Of a DNA stretch of 64,000 nucleotides, positions 47,001 through 57,060 are shown piece by piece. Source of the DNA: Gnetum montanum (Eukaryota; Streptophyta; Gnetopsida; Gnetales; Gnetaceae); the NCBI GenBank assembly GCA_015680685.1, contig MNCI01016615.1, positions 10,022 to 74,021 of the forward strand. Reading direction: 5' to 3'. Under the pieces are notes generated by a model. That model was not told the origin of the DNA, did no database searches, and saw only the letters and a list, made by a program, of their open reading frames with translations. The position numbers were made by a program, and so were the translations under genes. Numbering within the stretch: position 1 is the stretch's first letter; each line of letters opens with the position of its first letter.

Positions 47001-47500
47001 GTCTATGGTGGCCTGGTCGCCGACTGGCAAGGCCGTAAATTGGGTTGCTATGGCTTGACCCTTTGTCAATGATTGACTTACATAGCATAGGTCAAACTCC
47101 GTGATTATTGCCTTCCATCGGGCTATCCTGCTACTTTCATACAGGTTGTTGCTGATAGCCTGGAGTATGTTGCTTTTGCAAATGATGTTGGTTGTGTTGT
47201 GGAATAGGTAATTCCACCNCTGATAGCCTGGAGTATGTTGCTTTTGCAAATGATGTTGGTTGTGTTGTGGAATAGGTAATTCCACCACTTTTTTAGTGCG
47301 AATACTAAGGCTAGGCAATTCCTCTCCACTTCGTTGTATGTTTCCTTGTATACTATTAGTGCATGGCTTAGGTAGTACACCGGTATCTCAGAATCATCGT
47401 CCTACTTCTGACATAGCAGTGCCACTATGGATGCATCGAAGGTGGCAATGTATATGAAGAAAGGCTTATCCCTTTGTGGTAGGTGCACTATTGGGAGGTG
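47000..47500 (-). pseudogene. RT-linked RNase H of element E, with assembly duplication
   Basis: MYYLSHALIVYKETYNEVER and NCLALVFALKKWWNYLFHNT are followed, after an artefactual 68-bp repeat with one N (47,152-47,286), by NNLYESSRIARWKAIITEFD and SQSLTKGQAIATQF. Without the repeat the two frames join. Confidence 0.85.
47152..47286. repeat. Exact 67-bp duplication around an N
   Basis: 47,152-47,218 and 47,220-47,286 are identical, separated by the only ambiguous base (n at 47,219). This looks like two overlapping contigs joined without merging. Confidence 0.85.
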
Positions 47501-48300
47501 CAAGAGCTCTTGCTTCAGGTTGTTGAAGGCTTATTGACACTGGGTTGTCCATTCAAAGTCAATCCCCTTCTTCAGAAGATGTTGCATGGGGTGTAACTTG
47601 TTAGTCAACTTGGCTATGAACCTTCGAATGAATTGTACCCTACCTTGTAAACTACGTAACTCCTTAATATTTGTGGGAGGCACTAGATTCATGATGGCCT
47701 TTATTTTGTCGAGGTCCACCCGCATTCCAACCTCCGATAATAAGAACCCTAACATGCATTCAGTTTTTACTCCAAAGATGCACTTCTTAGGATTGAGACG
47801 TAATTCATGCATTTGGTAGCACTTGAGGACTACCCCTAGATCGGGTGGGTGATCAGCTGCCTCCTTGAACTTAATTGCTATGTCATCTACGTAATCATTT
47901 AATGTTTCTAGGATGTAATCACTGAAAATGTATCATGACTCGCTAGTAGGTTGCTCCAATATTCTTAAGCCTGAAAGGAATCATGGTATAGCAGAAGGTT
48001 CCCCATGGGGTCATGAAGGTTGTTAATAGCTAGTGCTCCAAGTTGATGTGTATTTGGTTGTATCCATAGAATCCATCCATGAAGGATAGCAAAGCATGAC
48101 CAACCATGATGTTGATGAGTTCATCAATGCTTGGGAGTGGGAATTTATCTTTGATCATTGCCTTGTTCAAGTCTCGAAAGTCTATACAGATTCGTATCCC
48201 TCCTGTTTTCTTTGAAACTACAATGATGTTGGACACCCACTCTAAATAGTCAACCATGCAGATGAAACCTACTCAGTACAACTTAGTGATTTCATCCCTC
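47500..48300 (-). pseudogene. Reverse transcriptase of element E
   Basis: EWVSNIIVVSKKTGGIRICI, DFRDLNKAMIKDKFPLPSID and LLSFMDGFYGYNQIHI (48,257-48,030); DYVDDIAI with the catalytic YVDD near 47,885; LRLNPKKCIFGVKTECMLGF and QGRVQFIRRFIAKLTNKLHP (47,812-47,531). Few stops. Confidence 0.9.
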
Positions 48301-48860
48301 ATGGCTAGTGCGATTTCTGGCTTAATTTTATGAGCCTTTTGCTTAACTACCTTTGCATGTGGGCCTAAGACGATGTTATGCTAAATCAGCCATGGATCAA
48401 GACCTGGCATGTCACTATACATCCATGCAAAGACATCAATGTGGTCCTACAAAGTTTTATCTATGCCTTCATGTGTTTATGTATCTAGGAGGGAGCTGAG
48501 TCTTAACGTCTTTACCTCCCCTTTTGATGTGGTCACAGGTATCTTGACAAGAGGATCCTCGATTACATCCCTAGCCTCTAAATCTAGGGCTTGGACCAGG
48601 TGCCTGGGCCAATATGGGGATGCTTCCAAGGCTGCTATAGTGTTAATCGTGGTCAATCCCCAATCAATCATGTCAGGGTTCAACTGTCTCGCGAGCTTGC
48701 CCTGTGGCCCTGCTAACATTAAAGACATGAAAAGGGCACAATGGATTCCCATCTCTTGCTTGACCCATCATCATAAGATGAAAGCCTGGGTAAGGGTCAT
48801 CAGAGATTGTGTGAAACAAAAATCTGCAAAGCAACACCGAGATGCGACTTGCTAAGTGAG
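48300..48860 (-). pseudogene. pol N-terminal segment upstream of RT (E)
   Basis: The frame 48,752-48,477 (MIDWGLTTINTIAALEASPY, KIPVTTSKGEVKTLRLSSLL) aligns with D around 21,376 (ITCKGEAKTLKPCSLLEPQI). MPGLDPWLI follows near 48,400. It is the start of the post-intron pol frame in this lineage. Confidence 0.7.
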
Positions 48861-48879
48861 GCGATGTAAAGATTGAAAG

Positions 48880-49470
48880 TTTGCTAGTTTAAGGTTGTGG
48901 TGGACCACCAAGGTACGAGAGTATAGAGTTGCTAGTGGAATGTGTGCCTGTCGATACGCCAATGCCAAACCGCTAGTTTAGTGTCATCTTGGACTACCAT
49001 ATTGCAACATGAAAAATATTGATATGCAAAATAATGATAATAAAAATAAAATTGTGAGTACAAGTATCGAACTATCAGTGTGAAAATGGAATCATGAAAC
49101 CACTAGGAAATGTGATACTGTCCATGTGGAAGAGGATAAGGTGATTGCTGATGTAAGGATATGGTTAGTTTACTGTCATAGCGAACTGCGAACGTAACGG
49201 GTTGAAACTACTATTTTAGGATCTTTTCGGACCTTGAGGAGCACAACCATGCTAGGCTTGTTAGTTTAAGGTCTTTTTTGGACCTTTAATTGAGAAAAAA
49301 TGTTATTATATTTTTTTTCTTTGTCTTCGGGAAGGTGAGTAATTGGCTTGGAGTGTGCCAAGGCTTAAATGCTAATAGTGTTATGATGTCGTGGAAAGCA
49401 TGCTACGCTGCACGGTGTGCTCCGCATTACTAGAAGAGAGAAAGAGGTAAGTTTTCCCATCTTGCCCTTA
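48880..49470. repeat. 30-bp units between RT and antisense gene (E)
   Basis: Diverged units at about 48,883, 48,968, 49,167, 49,207 and 49,260 (e.g. GTTAGTTTAAGGTCTTTTTT), in otherwise unrecognised sequence. They precede the antisense promoter. Confidence 0.65.
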
Positions 49471-49473
49471 CAG

Positions 49474-49483
49474 CTATAAATAG
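49474..49483 (+). promoter_or_regulatory. TATA box of the antisense gene (E)
   Basis: ctataaatag lies 159 bp upstream of the ATG at 49,634. D has a worn equivalent (gtatagatgg, about 22,056-22,065) in matching surroundings. Confidence 0.6.
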
Positions 49484-50087
49484 GGGTTAAACCTGGGTAA
49501 TTTCGTTGTTTCCACCGTAAGAGTGCAAAACCCTCATCGAAGCATACTATGATTTCGGAGCATGGAGCAGTTGTGTTGATCAACTAGTGGGACAAACTTC
49601 TATAGCGAAGGTTGTACATCTGCAAGGAGGGCCATGGCTCCTAAGACTTATTTGGTGCTTGCAAAGGTTGAGGAGGTGAAAAAGACTCTAAGATGCATGT
49701 TGCAAGTGCACATTCCAGTGTGAGAGAGTGCTCTGTTGACCCAGTAAGTTTTCATGCCTCCTTTGCTCTTTTCATTTTGTGCCTTTTGCTATTTTCTGCT
49801 CTAGTTTTGCATCCTATTTGTTTTGCTATCTGTGTTTTCTATGGCCATGTTGTTTTAGCTTTTGCATTACTGTGGCCCCTTTTTTGGTCGTGCCCAATAT
49901 GCAAAGGTTTCGTTGTAAGGCTGCTGGGACTACTACCACTGCAGTTGTCATGCCTGCGAAGCTGGGGTAGTTGTAAGTTTTTTGGCCTTGGCATGTCGTA
50001 ACGTAAAACCCTTGGAAGGGTTTGGTTATGTGTGATGTAGCATCACAATGCATGTTTTGTTTGGGCATGTCGCCAATTATTTTACTG

Positions 50088-50220
50088 CTACGCTGAGCTA
50101 TTTGCATGTTTTCGCTATGCTAGGCTCTCACACCTTTGTTATGCTATGCATGGGCAGAGGGTTATGCTATGCTACATTTATGGACTGCTAGACGTTGCTA
50201 TGTTGTGCATGTATTGCGTT
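50088..50220 (+). repeat. LTR-like TATGC/GCATA repeats in intron 1 (E)
   Basis: TTGCATGTTTTCGCTATGC, TTATGCTATGCATGGGC and TTATGCTATGCTACATT occur here. The same 5-bp step (GCTAT/GCTAC and TAGCATAGC) makes the hairpins in the E LTRs. Similar runs lie in intron 4 (52,259-52,303) and intron 6 (52,918-52,985), not in exons. Confidence 0.6.
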
Positions 50221-50260
50221 TGAGTGGTGATGCCAACATTTGTTGATTGCATTGTGCAAG

Positions 50261-50709
50261 GTAGGGCCAAGGTCTAGGCTGATTCTTTTGGACCTTAGAG
50301 GGGTCCTGTGCCACGTGAGCAGGCCTATAGCCAATGTTCCTCCTCCCCCGATACGTGTGGGAGACTGATCTATTTGGTTCAGGGAAGGGGCATGAGACTT
50401 CTTGCAATTCCTTCTCAACCACTTTAGTGTGATTGTTTGTTCTTCCTTAAACATGACATAGGCATCTGGTATAATAGAGGCCATGCTCCCAGGGGAAAAT
50501 CAAGGTATCCTGAGATATCTTTTCAATGAGGTGATGACGAGTAGGTAGGGAGGAGGGTCTAGCCAACAACCAACAGGGTTGAGGCATTTAGCCTAGATCT
50601 GGGACATGTTGGAATACCAGTGCTATCACCCGTATAACACATTGTACCTCACATGTCACATGGCGACACTCTTTTAGAATTTGCAGGGGACCATCTATTG
50701 TGCTGGTGG
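50261..50709 (+). pseudogene. Exon 2 of the antisense gene: FCP1/NIF-like HAD domain (E)
   Basis: LILLDLRGVL has the hydrophobic-D-x-x-G-x-L layout of HAD motif I; plant NIF proteins often have DLNGLL. WFREGA..FLQFLL corresponds to RPG..EFL, and VIVCSS to the VxVWSS motif II region. The second Asp is Arg, so phosphatase activity is doubtful. Matches D exon 2 (HVVWF, EFLEFLLHHFNVIIWSH; YHKYNILLLAHHVHMAF against YHPYNTLYLTCHMATLF). Confidence 0.55.
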
Positions 50710-53700
50710 GTGAGTTTTTCATCTTTGTTTTACTTTGTTGTGCAATGCCGGCTATGCCTGACCAAATGCTAATAATGTGCGTTTGTCACCAAGTTCTACA
50801 TTGATGATGACGGGGTTCATGATTAACTAGATCTGCTGGCCACGACATGGCTAGCCCTATAGGAATTTGCTTTTGCCAAGAGCTTGCAGGCAGGCATGAT
50901 TGGTCATTGTGGGGGAGAAAACCATACTTACCTATGCATGCTCACCCCCTTTCTACGATCAGTTTAGGGTGAAGGGTTGGCTAGACAAGGAGTGGAGAGA
51001 ACCTTTCAAATAGGTCACACTTGAAGCAGTTCTAGTGGTTGAACTCCCGCTATTCCCATTACAGTATAGACCTGGTGGGTCAAAAGGTAGGTGCCACATG
51101 CTCAAGTGTTTTCATAATTTTTTCATTCTCTGCATTGTTAGGCTAAGTATGTTTTGTGGAAAAAAAAAATTTTGCAGGGGTGAAGAAGCCTCGTGAGGTG
51201 ATGATGGTAACTACCAAGAGGCAGGGAACAAACATCTATTTCAAATACGATGAGGTGATAGCAAGCCAGAGTTGGTTAGAATGAGGGGCCCTAGATTCTT
51301 TGCTCATGAAAGTCCAAAGGATGGGGCTTATGGATCTATTTATGGCACCGAACCCACGCGTCTCTGCTGTTGAGATGCTTTCCCTGGTCAACTCCTTTTC
51401 TGGGAAGGTGGATCCTTTTCGCACATACGTGCAAGGCGTGCAGGTGGTCATTGACATTGATGACCAGCTATTTTTAGACCTATTTTGTGTTCTTACTGAT
51501 GGCACCCTCGTAGTGTCGAAGGAAAAACATGAGTTGACCCTGCAGAAGCATCATATTGAGGAGTGGCTGAGACTCTCTAAGGAGCGAAAAGGGTTCCCCA
51601 TGGAAAAGCTTAAGGACGTCCCTACTGTGGGAATATACCTAGTCTTTCATGCCCCCACATTCTCTCAATTGCTCACCCAAGGGAAGGTTCTAGGGCTTGA
51701 GCAAGCCTGGGTAATGCGGGAAGTCATGGAGGAGGGGGCTCGTTACAACTGGGCCGAATTCCTATGTAGTGGTTTGTAGGCCGATTTTGGGACTCCGTGA
51801 GTAAACAGAGTCACACTCTAACATACACTATGCCTTCTACATAGACTATTTAAAGCACTTCATGGAATTCTTAGTGGTCCAGGAGGATGATGTTTGATCC
51901 CTGCTAGACCATGACCAGATTCCCAAGCCCTAGATTCGGTAGGTCCTCTAAACTATGCAGGCCTAGGATCCTTTGGAAATGGTCGGGAGTCATTGTCTAT
52001 AATGACTAAAGGTGTAGCAGTTCATAGCACTTGCAACCAGGACAGTGTGGGAGAGACGCCCCCTGTCATAACCGGTAACGTGATATAAGGTGAACATCTC
52101 ATAGCTGAGACTGTGCCCGCAGAGCTACAAAGGAAGAGACCTCCCCTAGCCAGGGAAATCTCTCGTGAAGAGGAGGGACAGCGACTGCGACTCAAACTGC
52201 GATGGACATAACCCCCCATTGCTAAGCATTTTTTTTATATAATGCTTATTTTATTATAGTTTGCTATGCTATGCTATGCTAAGCAGTGTGGCATAGCATA
52301 GCACCTATTTTGAGCTAGCTTGTTTTGAATCGACACAAGCATGCCTTTTTTGCTTGGCAGAAGAAGAAGATGAAGAAGAAGACGATGAGGAAGTGTCGAC
52401 CCTTAGGACAAGGGCAATGAATAAAGATGTAGAGGCCCCAGTTTCAGAGGGTAGGGCCCTAGTTAGGAATAATGGAGCTCCTGTCTCCAGGGTAGGGGCT
52501 CTTGTCATTAGGGAGCCTCTTCCTACCAACGAAGAGGTTCCTTTCCAAAATAAAAAAGACACTGGCCTTCTTAAAGGAAAGCCACCAGCACATGAGGAAG
52601 GGACTTGCATGGACTTGGTAGGACCCTCTACCATTGCTACCATGGTCATCTTGCCTCAGTAAGAAGAAGGACTGTAGGCAGACACCGATGAGTTTGTGAG
52701 ATGTCTACCTCATCATAGTCCATTTTGGCTATTGCTAACATGCTTAATCGTGTAACAGGTGTTACCACTGACACCACGGGACCTCCTCTGCTTCATACAA
52801 AGTCATGGGCCGATGTCCCTGACAAGTTTACATTCGTGCAAGGACTCGTTGACGATATGATCAGGCACCTTCAACAAGCGGACCCTAGTGCGGGCAAGTA
52901 TCAACGTTAACCATCTTTATGTTGCTACGCTGAAACTTTCGAGTTTGTTGATTATGCTATGCTAACGCGGTCACTACGCTCTATGTGTTAAACAGCCTCT
53001 TAGCTCAAGTGGGACCCAACATGACCTATGAAGGTTGGCACGGTGCCCACACTCTCGCCTGATATGACTGCGGTGTCTCGTTGCATGTTTGACGAAGCTG
53101 ATAAGTGTGTCTTACACTTGGCATGCTCTATGTGGGAATGCAAGTGCACCAATGAGGACCTGTGGAAATGGGTCCAAAGGGCTAAGAAGAGATAGGCTGA
53201 CCTAGCTACCGAGGTGGAGAATCTTAGGTCAAGGAACGCTTTTCTTATAAACCACAATCCTGACCCAGTCAATTGACAGAGGGCTGTAGACGACTACACC
53301 AGGTTTTGGATCATCATTCATCAGAACGTTGAACCCACCAGTGAGATAGTTGAACAACAAAGGTAGATGGATTTTCTGGCCCAAAAGTGCCAAGACATGA
53401 AAGACATCAGTAATAAGGTTTTCGAATGGGGAAAAACCTAGAGAGACCATAAACATATGTATAAGCTAGAGAATAAGACCCACTGAAAACTGTATAGAGA
53501 CACTACTGTGGAGGCATTCATGTATGAAGCGTTCTTGAAGTCCATCAATGCTTCTGAGGTCTATGCTAAGTTTAAAAAGTGGGTGGAGGTTAAGGAATCT
53601 CCTGACTTGAGGGTGACCCTTCCTACAGGAGAGACTGCAACCACTTCCCTTTCCCTGAAACCTCTAACATGGACAACCACGGAAAGGAAGAAGGCTGCTA

Positions 53701-53953
53701 CAGCTAATGCTAAACCCAGCGATGGGCGTTGGATGGATATTTCAGTAGAGGAGATTTGGCATTGCCTCAGGCTTGGTCTAGACCAGATACCCCTTGAGAC
53801 CAGTGTAGGCTCCTCTCAGGTTAGTCACTTTCATGTTATGTTGTAGCTTGCGTTTACTGCATTTGTTGCCCTAGCTAACTACTTCATTCATGGGGGGGGT
53901 AGGATCCAGATGAGGGTGTGAAACTCGGGGGAGGGGAAACGCAGGATTGGTAG

Positions 53954-54430
53954 AAGGTAATGCAAAAGTGGGTGATGCACAAGTAGATGAAGTGGAGGCA
54001 AACGGTGAAGGCATTTGAAACAACCCATGATAGCATGGGATTTTCCTCTCTTTTTTTGAAAATTTTGCAACATTTCCAATAGGAAAATTTTGAATGAAAT
54101 GAAAAACTTCAGAAAGGAAATCAATTTTGTGTTAACTTATGTACTATGTAAAGTTTTCATGCTTTCATATGCTAGTCTTAGGCCATCTCAAGCCATTGCT
54201 AGTTTTGGGCCATTTCGGCCGTTGCTTGATGAATTAAGGTGACAAGCGATAATGTTGGTTTTAGTTCATTAACAAACTGATAAGGTAGCTATGCTAGTTT
54301 TAGACCATTCCGGGCCGTAGCATAGCATGTTGAATGGTCAGCATACTAACAAGGTAAGAAAATAGTAAATGTACAAGGATAGTGATTAGGTAGGAAACCG
54401 TAGGGCCGCTAGGCTTTGCATAGCTGCTTC
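53954..54430. repeat. Flank of antisense gene with 30-bp units (E)
   Basis: 3'-UTR-like sequence, then units at about 54,168-54,230 (TATGCTAGTCTTAGGCCATC, TTGCTAGTTTTGGGCCATTT) and 54,293-54,325. No gene seen. Confidence 0.55.
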
Positions 54431-55290
54431 TTGACCCATTGTGGGTTGATCGGAACATAAGGTCAAGGTGTTTCACCAGGGCCCTTATTTATGTCATTTC
54501 CCTTTTCTTGGAAGGGTAACTCAACCCATGCGTTTTCAATTTGAGGGTCAGTTCGTTGGATCGATCCTTTTGTTGCATGATTAATGCATGCATGAACAAG
54601 TGCTTCATCCTCAGAGGTTATAACTTCTGAACCCTGTTCCATGCCTACGTTGTTGATTACTTGCATTGCCACTTCATCACCACAGATTACCACCTCTCTA
54701 CCTATGTATGGTAAGTGGATTTCCTAGTGTATAGGTGAGGAGACAGCCCTTAGTTGCACTAACCATGATCTCCCCAAGATCATGTTAAACCTAGACATTT
54801 CTTCGACTACAATGAACGTTGCATCTATGGTGAACTGGTCTTCTACTACGAAGTTTACGTGAACCGTGCCCTTCACTAGGACATGTGCCCCATTGAACAA
54901 CCTTTGACATGATGTTGTTGTTGGTTTGATCTGGTCAACCAATCCCAACTTGTCCACAATAGGGAAAGGAATGACGTTCGTGACAGCACCATCATCAACG
55001 TGTACCCTTTGGATCTAGTGTTCATCGACTGGAATTGTGATAAAGAGAGGCACTGTAGTCACTTGACCCCCTTCAGGATCTTCCCTAATGGCATCATTAC
55101 TAAAAATTAATTGAGGTGTTGTAGACTCCGTAGGTATAGAGGGAAGCATTACCAAGTGGATTGCTCCCTCTTCCGCTGGCATGTTCCCGTCGACTAGGAT
55201 TGCCATTAATATGTGGACTAGAGCCTCTCCGTGAGGTACAGATGCCATGACTAGGTCGTACAAGCTCAATGTAGCATTTTTCTACTTTAG
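54430..55290 (-). pseudogene. Protease region of element E (degenerate)
   Basis: Linker SLYDLVMASVPHGEALVHIL and LIFSNDAIREDPEGGQVTTV (55,269-55,015). Active site VHVDDGAVTNVIPFPIVDKL (about 55,005-54,950) with D-D-G. HVNFVVEDQFTIDATFIVVE and RFNMILGRSWLVQLRAVSSP follow; an acidic C-terminal part ends at 54,463. D has the same D-D-G. Confidence 0.8.
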
Positions 55291-56150
55291 GGCTTGCCCA
55301 ACCTGGGTAAGCGTGTCCAAAAACTCTTGGCCATCCACCTATTTGATGCTTTCCTCCTCTTCAATTCGTCCTAGAAGATGAATCTCTCGAGGAGAGACGA
55401 CCTCGGACCTAGGTTTAGATCCTTGTTAACAAGGTAATGTAGGCTATGTAATCATGTCAACCTTCATCTTTGGTGATGAAGGTGTAAATATGAGGGGTGA
55501 AGGTGTAGGCTTGGAGATACCCTCAATGGTACTTCCCTTTGATGTCTCGCTCGCCATGTGGGCTTCTCGCCTTGTGGGATGAGGAGGCTGTTTGATGTTG
55601 TTGCACGAGATGGGGATTGTTGAAGATGTTGGCCCCTTGATGATGAATGGAGCTAGAGGTGTTAACTGACAGGGTCACATGACCTCACCAATAGGCAGTG
55701 CAGAGATAGATGTCTGTGGCGGGACTTTCAAGATGAAGGGCAATTGTGAGCTTGGACCAACCATTGGTGGTATTGGTGCACTACGCTAAGGCACACAAAT
55801 CACAAATGACTGGAAGGGTGGCCTGGGATCATTGTCAATACTGATGGCATTGATTACATAATCGACATTATTGGTGTTGAGGGGATTTGTGTAGACATGC
55901 ATAGATTGATTTTCAGGGTGTACTGGGTTGCTTTCATCTAGCACCAGCTTTCCCAAGTCGATTAATCTTTGGATGTCATCCTGCAATGACAAAAAATAAT
56001 CCATGGTGTGACCACATAGTTGGTGGTAGTCACAAAACCTATCTAGCCTGAAATCCCTAGGAACTGGAGGCTCATTGGGTAGGGCCAAAGAGGGATTCCT
56101 AAGGAGCTTGCAGTAGCGTTGATGTGTCATGTTTGCTTCCTCTGACATCT
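55290..56150 (-). pseudogene. gag C-terminus of element E
   Basis: 56,148-55,786 is open: DRFCDYHQLCGHTMDYFLSL, DDIQRLIDLGKLVLDES. C-x2-H..GH..(D)..L...I..LI..G is the knuckle-like segment of Tat gag (CxFHxxxGHxTxxC), with its last Cys lost. A Ser/Pro-rich linker to protease follows. Confidence 0.8.
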
Positions 56151-57060
56151 ACTTATCTCACTACCAACAGTTGCTTCAGGAGTTCTGAAGGTTTAAGAGG
56201 TAGTGGGGTGTATTTCGAATGATCTTTGCAATCGAGGTTTGGTTTAGTGTATGCAGATGTCTTGGGCGTAGGTGCGGCAGGTTGTGGTGCTTGGCCCAAT
56301 TTAGGCACAGAGTTAGCTGTGGGCACGGCTGGTTTCTTGTTATTCTTGCTTCCGTTGTTGCTAGGTTTGGGGTTAGCCTCAGTTGCCATAGTGGCCACTA
56401 TGGTTGTTGGGGCCTTACCCTTTTCCTTTTTTGTGAAGTTGTTCTTGTAAACGGTGTGGGTTGGGTCTTTGCTTGCCTTGGCCGCATCTTGTATGCCTTT
56501 AGTCTAAGCGAAAGCTTAGCTAAAAGAGTGTGGAACAAGATAATACAGTTTGGACTTGATGAAGTTGTTCACTGCACCCTTAAAGATAGCTAACAAGTGA
56601 GCCTCCACGATGGGCTCACGGATTTCATTAAGGGTCACACTCCAACGTTGAATGAATTTTTGGACTGGTTCTAATAGGTCTTGTTTCATGCTCATCAGCT
56701 GATCCAGTGTGGTTTCTGGCTTCAAGTTGTATTTGAAGTGTGTCACAAACTAGGTCAAGAGTTCTTCCAAAGTTGAAATGGATGAATGTGGCAATCCACG
56801 GTACCAATCTAGGGCTTTCTCGGCTAAGGACATGGTGAAGATGTGAATGCTTGTATGCAGCCATTGTTGCAATAGCAAAGACTCTGACTGGAAAGTGACA
56901 AGATGTGTATTGAGATCTCCCTCCCCATCGTACTTCGTGAAGTGCAGGAGAGACATCTCGAGTGGTAATACCAAAGTAGGGATTGCAGGGTTGATGGGGT
57001 CGTCCTAATAAAAGTCCATGACTTGTACTGTGTCGGACCCAACATCTTTGAGGCATTTTG
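56150..57060 (-). pseudogene. gag capsid core of element E
   Basis: LLHFTKYDGEGDLNTHLVTF, FTMSLAEKALDWYRGLPHSS (56,974-56,750), then FKYNLKPETTLDQLMSMKQD and FIQRWSVTLNEIREPIVEAH (56,746-56,516): the Retrotrans_gag fold (F..Y.G..DP..HL..F...A..WY..LP..SI). A basic Lys/Asn/Pro-rich stretch (56,398-56,153) follows. This part is missing in D. Confidence 0.85.

Larger units (their letters stand above)
49634..53953 (+). pseudogene. Antisense multi-exon cargo gene of element E
   Basis: Plus-strand gene between RT and protease of a minus-strand element. The start context is GGGCCATGGC. Exons: 49,634-49,743 (donor GTAAGTT), 50,261-50,709 (GTGAGTT), about 50,790-51,086 (GTAGGTG), 51,178 to about 52,230, 52,361-52,694 (GTGAGA), 52,759-52,893 (GCAAGT), 52,996-53,819 (GTTAGT), 53,903-53,953 (TAG). 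Exon 2: LILLDLRGVL then WFREGA and FLQFLLNHFSVIVCSS, an FCP1/NIF HAD-like pattern keeping the first Asp. Exon 4 (51,300-51,779 open): LVNSFSGKVDPFRTYVQGVQ, GLEQAWVMREVMEEGARYNW. Exon 5 acidic (EEEDEEEDDEEV). Exon 6 DKFTFVQGLVDDMIRHLQQ. Exon 7 coiled-coil-like, ending ISVEEIWHCLRLGLDQIPLE. About 1,050 residues if repaired. Stops mostly at former CGA/CAG/CAA. Confidence 0.72.

Noticed and set aside
48409-48855. 148-codon plus-strand frame
   Set aside because: It overlaps the conserved pre-RT coding of E on the other strand; shadow.
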